Shown here: positions 1-5,315 of the stretch, piece after piece
How positions within the stretch are numbered: the stretch's first letter is position 1
Layout: every line of letters starts with the position of its first letter
Source: Clostridium sp. CAG:632
Lineage (GTDB): Bacteria; Bacillota; Clostridia; Lachnospirales; Lachnospiraceae
Reading direction: 5' to 3'
Assembly (NCBI GenBank): GCA_000431515.1
Contig: HF991311.1
Location: 1 to 5,315 of the forward strand
Length of the DNA stretch: 5,315 nucleotides
Notes under the pieces: generated by a model
Told to the model about the DNA's origin: nothing
Database searches by the model: none
Seen by the model: only the letters and a program-made list of their open reading frames with translations
Made by a program: the position numbers and the translations under genes

Positions 1-792
1 CGCCAGCATGGCATTCTCCGTCTGGTAGAGTGCTGTTTTCGGGATCCTGTACTCCCTATCATACTGGCTTCCGTACGAAAAATCAATTGTCTCTTCACCG
101 ATTTCCTTTATGGTTATCCGCTCTTTTTCGACCCGGATTAACGGTGCATGCATCCGGTCTCCGACCTGCTCGATCACCTGTGCAGCCTCTTCCGGCCGAT
201 CCAGATAGACGCATGGTACTCCGGTCTTTATGATACCTGCCTTCTCTCCGGCTATTTTCTCAATCGTATCTCCTAAATACTCCATGTGATCCATGCCGAT
301 AGATGTAATGACCGTAAGCACCGGCTGCAACACATTCGTTGCATCCAGTCTGCCGCCCAGTCCGGTCTCATAGATCACGAGATCCACCTTGCTCTCCGCA
401 TAATAGCATGCCGCCATCATAAAAAGGAACTCAAAGAAGTTCGGGTGAATCAGCCCCTGCTCCATTCCGATCCGGACTACCTCATAGACCTGTCCGAATG
501 CCCTTTCAAAGTCTTCGTCCGATATCACGGTTCTGCCAATCCGGAACCGTTCATTCATTCTGACCAGATGTGGGGAGGTGAACACTCCGACCCGGCAGTC
601 CTTCTGTTCCAGGATTGCCGTAAGGAATGCACAGACAGAGCCCTTGCCATTCGTCCCGGCAACATGCACAGCCGGGATTCGATCCTGTGGATTCCCAAGC
701 AGCTTCAGATATCCTCTTAAGTTTTCATGTGTTGTTTTCTTTGCAAATCTCGGAATATTTAACAGATATTCCTCTGCTTCTTTTCTATTCAC
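1..792 (-). CDS. folC: Bifunctional folylpolyglutamate synthase / dihydrofolate synthase, N-terminal 264 codons (3' end beyond window)
   Basis: This Mur-ligase-family cytoplasmic enzyme adds glutamate to folates, and in many bacteria to dihydropteroate, using ATP. The translation shows an N-terminal NRKEAEEYL helix, the P-loop AGTNGKGS (residues 45-52), FTSPHL (74-79), HPNFFEFLF (116-124), YETGLGGRLDATN (141-153) and GMDHMEYLG (166-174). These are followed by GEKAGIIK (182-189), the region that carries the carbamylated lysine in this family. Family members are about 420-440 residues, so the C-terminal glutamate-ligase domain lies outside the left edge. I chose the GTG at 790-792: it gives the expected N-terminus just ahead of the first family helix, no ATG lies between it and the in-frame upstream stop, and an AAGGTGG ribosome binding site sits about 10 nt before it. 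The GTG shares one base with the queF stop (TAGTG), which suggests translational coupling. The frame is intact throughout. Whether it has both synthase activities cannot be judged from this part. Confidence 0.96.
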   Translation of the reverse strand, partial: MNRKEAEEYLLNIPRFAKKTTHENLRGYLKLLGNPQDRIPAVHVAGTNGKGSVCAFLTAILEQKDCRVGVFTSPHLVRMNERFRIGRTVISDEDFERAFGQVYEVVRIGMEQGLIHPNFFEFLFMMAACYYAESKVDLVIYETGLGGRLDATNVLQPVLTVITSIGMDHMEYLGDTIEKIAGEKAGIIKTGVPCVYLDRPEEAAQVIEQVGDRMHAPLIRVEKERITIKEIGEETIDFSYGSQYDREYRIPKTALYQTENAMLA

Positions 793-1286
793 TATCGATT
801 GTCCACCTTTTCCGGATACAGATCATGCTGCTCCAAGCGATTGGCTGCAACCGCCTCCCAGCGCGTGCCCGGCTTGCCATAATTACAATACGGATCAATG
901 GAAATGCCTCCGCGCGGAGTGAATTTTCCCCATACCTCAATGTACTTCGGATCCATTAACCGAATCAGATCCTCCATGATAATATTGACACAGTCCTCAT
1001 GGAAATCTCCGTGATTCCGGAAGCTGAACAGATACAGCTTCAGCGACTTGCTTTCTACCATCTTAATATCCGGCACATATGAGATGGTGATCGTGGCGAA
1101 ATCCGGCTGACCGGTGATCGGACAGAGACTTGTAAATTCCGGACAGTTAAACTTCACGAAATAATCATGATCCGGATGCTTATTAATAAAGGTCTGTAAC
1201 ATCTCCGGTGCATAATCATCCGGATATTTTACTCCCTGATCTCCCAGTAATGATACGTTTCCCATTTCCTGTTTTTCTCTGCTCAT
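792..1286 (-). CDS. queF: NADPH-dependent 7-cyano-7-deazaguanine (preQ0) reductase, QueF type I
   Basis: QueF reduces the nitrile of preQ0 to the aminomethyl group of preQ1 with two NADPH, the last free-base step before preQ1 is inserted into tRNA for queuosine. The 164-residue protein matches the short unimodular (Bacillus-type) family, not the longer two-domain E. coli form. It is a T-fold enzyme related to GTP cyclohydrolase I. Visible landmarks are the catalytic Cys55 in TSLCPITGQPD, which forms the thioimide, the proton donor Asp62, the QueF signature ESKSLK (78-83), and the substrate-binding FRNHGDFHEDC with His96 and Glu97. All key residues are present at the usual numbering. The ATG at 1284-1286 is preceded by AAGGAG (1293-1298) with a 6-nt spacer. 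The gene follows addA after a 50-bp gap that holds its own promoter, and it overlaps folC by one base. No preQ1 riboswitch is evident in the short leader. Confidence 0.98.
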   Translation of the reverse strand: MSREKQEMGNVSLLGDQGVKYPDDYAPEMLQTFINKHPDHDYFVKFNCPEFTSLCPITGQPDFATITISYVPDIKMVESKSLKLYLFSFRNHGDFHEDCVNIIMEDLIRLMDPKYIEVWGKFTPRGGISIDPYCNYGKPGTRWEAVAANRLEQHDLYPEKVDNR

Positions 1287-1292
1287 ATAACT

Positions 1293-1298
1293 CTCCTT
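1293..1298 (-). promoter_or_regulatory. Ribosome binding site of queF
   Basis: AAGGAG on the minus strand sits 6 nt before the queF ATG (1284-1286), close to ideal spacing. It is only two bases downstream of the leader hairpin. Confidence 0.88.
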
Positions 1299-1300
1299 CT

Positions 1301-1316
1301 GTCAGATGTTTCTGAC
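1301..1316 (-). promoter_or_regulatory. Inverted repeat at the start of the queF leader
   Basis: On the minus strand GTCAGA-AACA-TCTGAC forms a perfect 6-bp stem with a 4-nt loop. It starts a few bases after the predicted transcription start and ends two bases before the AAGGAG ribosome binding site. It is not followed by a U-tract, so it is not a terminator. It could be a 5' mRNA stem or a small dyad operator, or chance. Confidence 0.4.
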
Positions 1317-1324
1317 CATTGCCT

Positions 1325-1353
1325 ATTATACCCTGTCTATGCCTGTTTGCCAA
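1325..1353 (-). promoter_or_regulatory. Near-consensus sigma-A promoter for queF-folC
   Basis: On the minus strand a TTGGCA -35 box (1348-1353, five of six consensus bases) is separated by exactly 17 bp (1331-1347) from a perfect TATAAT -10 box (1325-1330). The -35 box and part of the spacer lie within the last codons of addA. Initiation would fall near 1318-1320, giving a leader of about 33 nt before the queF ATG. This would allow queF-folC expression independent of addBA. The assignment rests on motif match and position only. Confidence 0.78.
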
Positions 1354-4300
1354 ACAGATTTTCCGGGATCCGGATCGTCTGCTCCAGACTGAATGAGTAA
1401 ATATAGGTTTCTTTTACGTGTTTCCCTGTCAGCTGTTCCAGAATCCTTCTGTAATACTCAAGCTGTGCATAATAACGCTTTATCAATTCTTCTTCTCCGT
1501 GCCCGGCAGAGACTGCATCGGTCTTATAATCCAGCAGAACCAGTTCACCGTCTTCTTCGAAATACACATCGATCACGCCCTGGATCAGCTCCAGATCGGT
1601 TTCCTGTGTATCCGGATGGATCTCATTCATTGGAATGCCTGCTACAAACTGCTGCTCCCGATACAGCTGCCCGCGGTCTTCCGCTGCCTGCATCCGCTGT
1701 CCCAGTTCCGATTCCACCATATGATATATATGATCAACCGGTAATCGCTGCCGTTCTTCTCCGGTCAGCACTCCGGCCCGTTCCATTTCCAGAAGCTCCC
1801 GTTCCACCTGTTCCCGGGTCTTGATCCCCCGGAAGGATAGTTTCTCCATTGCCAGATGTACCAGCGTACCATAAGTCGCCCCGTCTGTAACAGCCATGAT
1901 CCGTTTCTTCCGTTCCCGGCGTTCCTTCTGCCTGATCTGTCTAGCTTCTCCGGACAATTCAAGCTCTACCGCTGCCTCCTCATCTGCGATCTGACTCATC
2001 TTCTTAATCTCCGATACCGACAGCTTGCCCCGTCCGGTCGCCGCTAACGGATATGGATACTTCCAGCCGAAGCGTTCTGCGATCCGCTCCGCGATCTCAG
2101 CACATTCCGGATATGCCGCATACTCTTCCCATGCCTTCGCTCTCTGCAACAGGTCCTGTACGGTCCGTTCTATATACAGTGCCTGATTTCCTGCCTCTAC
2201 AATCCGGTATTCCATCCATGTCTGCCGGATTCCTCGATTTTCAAGCTGTGCGATTCCCTGAATAAACCAGGTCAGATAAGAATTACACTTCGTGATCAGT
2301 GTCTTGGTAAGCGGCTGCAGCATACGGATATCCATGTTTTCCCTTCCGACCGGAGTCCTGTGATCCAGATATTCTGCATACAACTTCCGATATGCCTCGT
2401 TATTCTTAGCTGTCATCCGGTCGATACTGCCCACCAGGATCAGTTTCTCCTGCGCCCGGGTCATCGCTACATAAAGGATCCGAAGCTCCTCTGCCAGATT
2501 CTCCTCCCGCATATACCGCGACAGGTAATTGCGCTTAGAGGTCTTTTCATAATAATGTTGTTCCAGATTCTTATAATTCACACCCAGATAGCACTCTGCA
2601 TCCACCAGAACCGTATCCTCCGTATCCATCTGGTTAAACCGCTTTCCGCAGCCGCATACGAATACTACCGGAAACTCCAGTCCCTTGCTCTTATGAATAG
2701 TCATGATATGAACCTGATTCTCACTGCTTTCCTGACCTCTGCTCTCGCCGAAGTCCTGTTCCGTCACACGCACACGCTCAATGTACCGCAGGAAGTCAAA
2801 CAATCCCCGGTAGCTGGTAGTCTCGTATGCGGTCGCCTTCTCGATTAATTTCAGGATGTTTCCCTGTCTCCGCATACCGTTTGGCATGGCTCCCACATAA
2901 TCAAAATATCCGGTCTCATTTAAAATATCCCAGATCAGCTCCCGGATCGTACAGGTCGACTTCTGTTTCTTCCACCGGCTGACCCGCTCCAGAAATGCCT
3001 CCAGCTTCTGCTCCAATACCGGATCTGCATCCTGCTCTCTACCTGCCTCTGTCACATAGCGGTTCACGGCATCCCACAGGCTGATTCTCCGGTGCCGGAT
3101 GCGGATCTTTGCCAGTTCTTCACTGTTCACAGCTGCCAACGGACTGCGCAGGGCTCCCGCCAATGCGATATCATCCCTCGCATTATCGATCACTGCCAGC
3201 ATACAGAGAATGTCCTTCACCTCTGCCGAGTCAAAATACCCCTTTCCACTCTCTGCATCCACCGGGATTCCGGCATCGGTCAGCACACTGCGGAACACAT
3301 CCGACCATCCGCGGACCGTCCGCAGCAGGATCACAATATCCTGATATCTGCACGGACGGTATGCCCGGAGCGACTCATCCCAGACCGGCAATGCCTGTTC
3401 TCCGCCGCATAGCTCCTGAATCCGGACGGCTGTCATCTGTGCTTCCAGCGACATCTGATTCTGCGTCTCTTCCTCATCTCCGGCATCCTTTCGTCTGCTT
3501 CCATTGCCTGTATCCGCTGTCGCCGGTGTTTCTTCTCCTCCATATTCCGGCAGATTGGCAGAACAGGTATCCAGCATCAGAAGCTCTGTCCGATACATCT
3601 GCTCCTGCTCATTTTCCGGAAAGACCCTTCCCGGAACCAGTGCCACCTGCTCATTATATGCGATACCGCCCAGCGCCTCCGTCATGATCTGATAGAAGAA
3701 CAGATTCGCAGACTCCAGTACCTCTGCCCGGCTTCGGAAATTCTGCTTCAATTCGATCTTATGCCCGGTTCCCGGTGCCTGCAGGTCATCGGTAAAACGC
3801 TGATATTTCTCCTGAAACAACCGTGGTCTCGCCATCCGAAACTTATAAATACTCTGTTTCACATCGCCTACCATAAACATATTCCGGTACTCACCGGTCT
3901 CCGGATCCCTCCGGGCTATGCTTGTCAGAATCGCCTCCTGCAGATCATTGGAGTCCTGATATTCATCGATCATGATCTCAGTATACTGCTCCTGCAGTTG
4001 TCCGGCCGCCTCGGTCGGATACCGTTCCCCGTCCGGATCACACGCCATCAATACCTGCAGTGCATAATGCTCCACATCACCGAAGTCCATACAATTCTTT
4101 CTCTGCTTCTCCTTTGCAAATGCGGTGCGGAATGACTCTGTCAGCCGGATCAGCGTCTGCAATACTCCGGCCGTCTCCTCCTGCTGCCTCAGGATTTCAA
4201 GCATCGGCATCGCCACCTGGGATGCCGCATCCTTCCGGATCTGACTATAAGCTTCCCATAGCTCTGTTGCATAATGAGACTCCGGTACCCCGCTGTTTTT

Positions 4301-5187
4301 CCATGAGAACCGCTTGTAGGTTCTCCATGCATTATCAAAGGACGCCTGCAGCTCCGTATAGGATTCTGCCTGCTCGATCATCTCAAGCATCCTGCATTCC
4401 TCTGCAAAATAATCACAGTATTTTCCGTATGCTTTCGGCCGGTATTCTGCGTCTAGATTCTCATACTCTACCCGGATCCGTTCCGGAAGCTCCTTTACCT
4501 CTGCCATCCGCAGCTTAACATCTGCAACCAGTCTCCGCATCCACGGCTGACCGTTCATAGTCTCTTCATCCACGATTCCGGCATCTGCCCTCGCCGCACC
4601 CAGCCACTCCTCCGGATACGGGAAGCTTTCTGCCTGCCGGTAGATCTTACGCAGTACCTTTCGGATATTCTCATCCGAACGCATAGCATTTAAATACTGA
4701 TGCAGCTCCATCATCTGCTCCGGGCATTCCTCATAGGCCTGTTCAAGAACCGCCGTCAGTACATCCTCTTCCATCAGTACCCCTTCTGTCTCTTCCATGA
4801 TCCGCATGGAAGGATCCAGATCCAGAAGCTGAAAGTTATCATCTACGATCTTTTTACAGAAGCTGTCAATGGTCGTAATGCTGGCCCGGTGGATCAGTGA
4901 CAACTGCTTTACAATATGCTGGTTTTCCGGCTGTTCCTCCTGTATCTTCTCCAGTGCATTCCGGATCTTATTCCGCATCTGGCTGGCGGCGGCTCTGGTA
5001 AAGGTCACGACCAGAAATTCATCAATATTTCTTCCGTCTGTCACGACCCATTCCAGAATCCTCTGAACCAGTACGGCGGTTTTTCCGGAACCAGTGCGGC
5101 GGTTTTTCCGGAACCGGCTGCAGCAGAAACCAGAAGTGTTCCCTGCCGGTTATCAATGATTGCCTGTTGTTCCTTTGTCCACTGCAT
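1337..5187 (-). CDS. addA: ATP-dependent helicase/nuclease subunit A (AddA), frame broken near N-terminus by a 23-bp duplication
   Basis: AddA partners AddB in the end-processing complex that resects double-strand breaks for RecA loading, the Gram-positive counterpart of RecBCD. Residue numbers refer to the repaired 1275-residue protein. They are the Gln-motif region WTKEQQAII (3-11), Walker A AAAGSGKT (22-29), motif Ia TFTRAAA (54-60), Walker B DEYQDSN (400-406), GDVKQS (433-438), QNFRSR (474-479), TIHKSKGLE (822-830) and YVAMTRA (898-904). The RecB-type nuclease follows, with His1103 in GTLVHLAMEKL, Asp1199 in GVIDVYF, and Asp1212 and Lys1214 in LLDYKTD. Length is close to B. subtilis AddA (about 1230). 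An acidic, low-complexity stretch near 540-568 is probably a variable loop. The ATG at 5185-5187 is preceded by AAAGGAGG with an 8-nt spacer and overlaps addB. The tandem duplication at 5066-5111 shifts the frame, so the ATG frame ends at 5041. The remainder is open from a GTG at 5042-5044 as 1235 residues without Walker A. If real, the helicase is dead; if an assembly error, the gene is normal. Confidence 0.95.
5041..5187 (-). other. Truncated addA reading frame from the natural start (48 codons plus stop)
   Basis: Reading from the ATG at 5187, the frame encodes a normal AddA N-terminus through AAAGSGKTA. It then runs through the second repeat copy in the wrong frame (ALVPEKPPYWFRGFWNGS) and stops at TGA 5041-5043. 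That TGA overlaps the GTG at 5042-5044 (GTGA) from which the long remainder of addA is open. The out-of-frame tail has no family resemblance and is a direct consequence of the 23-bp duplication. I do not consider it a functional peptide. Confidence 0.9.
5066..5111. repeat. 23-bp direct tandem duplication, two copies, on the addA Walker A codons
   Basis: Copies are 5066-5088 and 5089-5111. On the plus strand each begins AACCAGT and ends TTTTTCCGG. They differ only at the eighth base (A at 5073, G at 5096), which is Val GTA versus Ala GCA in the AddA frame. GAACC occurs at 5065-5069, 5088-5092 and 5111-5115, so a single-copy ancestor would have had GAACC repeated 23 bp apart, a classic substrate for slippage. 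Each copy ends in the palindrome TTCCGGAA. Because 23 is not a multiple of three, the duplication shifts the addA frame. Deleting either copy restores GSGKTA(V/A)LVQRILEWV. Confidence 0.97.
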
Positions 5188-5315
5188 GGTCTCTGCCTCC
5201 TTTCCTCGCAGCCTGTCGGTCTGCTATCGTATAGATCTGATTACCGCCATCCCGGCAGTCGATCTTACATACATCCTGATAATCACAGTATTCACACGGA
5301 AGTGTACGCCCGGTC
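5153..5315 (-). CDS. addB: ATP-dependent helicase/deoxyribonuclease subunit B (AddB), C-terminal end only
   Basis: The minus-strand frame entering from the right edge encodes 53 residues and ends at TGA 5153-5155. The upstream start is outside the window. It contains LPCEYCDYQDVCKID, a C-x2-C-x5-C cluster matching the three C-terminal cysteines that, with one upstream cysteine, ligate the 4Fe-4S cluster stabilising the AddB nuclease domain. The placement directly before addA, the normal addB-addA order, supports the call. The last 12 codons overlap the first codons of addA by 35 bp, so the two genes are probably translationally coupled. The tail after the cysteine cluster is basic and glycine-rich (RQAARKGGRDHAV) because it is also read as the addA ribosome binding site and start. 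The addA duplication lies downstream of this gene's stop and does not affect it. Confidence 0.93.
   Translation of the reverse strand, partial: TGRTLPCEYCDYQDVCKIDCRDGGNQIYTIADRQAARKGGRDHAVDKGTTGNH
5196..5203 (-). promoter_or_regulatory. Ribosome binding site of addA
   Basis: AAAGGAGG on the minus strand lies 8 nt before the ATG at 5185-5187 and inside the addB coding sequence. It decides the natural addA start and argues against the GTG at 5044 being the authentic one. Confidence 0.88.

Noticed and set aside
286..720. Plus-strand open frame of 144 codons opposite folC
   Set aside because: It lies wholly antisense to conserved FolC motifs, including the P-loop, and shows no recognisable domain.
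861..867. GCGCGTG, identical to the Lactococcus Chi sequence
   Set aside because: A single 7-mer within queF is expected by chance often enough, and Chi specificity differs between AddAB/RexAB lineages.
1301..1316. Intrinsic terminator between addA and queF
   Set aside because: The stem is only 6 bp of mixed composition and neither strand has a following T-tract. It lies downstream of a promoter, so a leader stem or operator is a better description.
1287..1324. preQ1 riboswitch upstream of queF
   Set aside because: The leader is too short after accounting for the ribosome binding site, and the characteristic C-rich loop and A-rich pseudoknot tail are absent.
3109..3687. Long plus-strand open frame (192 codons) opposite addA, with several smaller ones elsewhere including 2360-2848
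   Set aside because: These are antisense to a strongly conserved coding region. The translations are rich in Pro, Ser, His and Arg, resemble no family and lack convincing ribosome binding sites. They are mirror frames of addA codon bias.
4409..4422. 14-bp match ATAATCACAGTATT shared with 5279-5292
   Set aside because: It encodes YCDY in both AddA and AddB by coincidence of common codons. There is no flanking similarity, so it is not a real repeat or gene conversion tract.
5083..5113. Programmed -1 frameshift rescuing addA at the A5 run (GGAAAAACC on the minus strand)
   Set aside because: A -1 shift would restore the frame, but the run is not a canonical heptamer, A5 is short for transcriptional slippage, and no downstream stimulatory structure is evident. 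The tandem duplication fully explains the frame break.

Overview
The window is a compact, all-leftward (minus strand) stretch of housekeeping genes. In transcription order (right to left) it holds the 3' end of addB, addA, queF and the first 264 codons of folC. GC content is moderate. The protein sequences, the strong AAGGAG-type ribosome binding sites, the AddAB (not RecBCD) recombination machinery and the Gram-positive unimodular QueF all suggest a Clostridia member, most likely Lachnospiraceae-like. That placement is inferred from protein character, not from any search.

Right end (5315-5153): the last 53 codons of addB, carrying the C-x2-C-x5-C part of its iron-sulfur site. It overlaps the start of addA by 35 bp. 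Middle (5187-1337): addA, the helicase/nuclease subunit, with all SF1A helicase motifs and a C-terminal RecB-type nuclease. As given, its reading frame is broken near the N-terminus. A 23-bp tandem duplication (5066-5111) falls directly on the Walker A motif, so translation from the natural ATG at 5187 stops after 48 codons. The rest is open only from a GTG at 5044, which lacks the ATP-binding loop. Removing one copy gives a clean 1275-residue AddA.

Left part: a near-consensus sigma-A promoter (TTGGCA, 17 bp, TATAAT) lies across the end of addA and would start a short leader with a small hairpin just before the queF ribosome binding site. queF (1286-792) encodes preQ0 reductase of queuosine biosynthesis. 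folC (792 to the left edge, partial) starts on a GTG that shares one base with the queF stop codon, so the two are probably co-transcribed and translationally coupled.

Functionally, addB-addA form a double-strand-break repair unit, while queF-folC are a cofactor/modified-base pair. QueF and folate pathways both draw on GTP cyclohydrolase I chemistry, although folE is not in this window. I see no mobile element, CRISPR array, tRNA or rRNA, and no new biological system. The observation most worth following is the Walker A duplication, which is either a real mutation or a strain-mixture assembly error.
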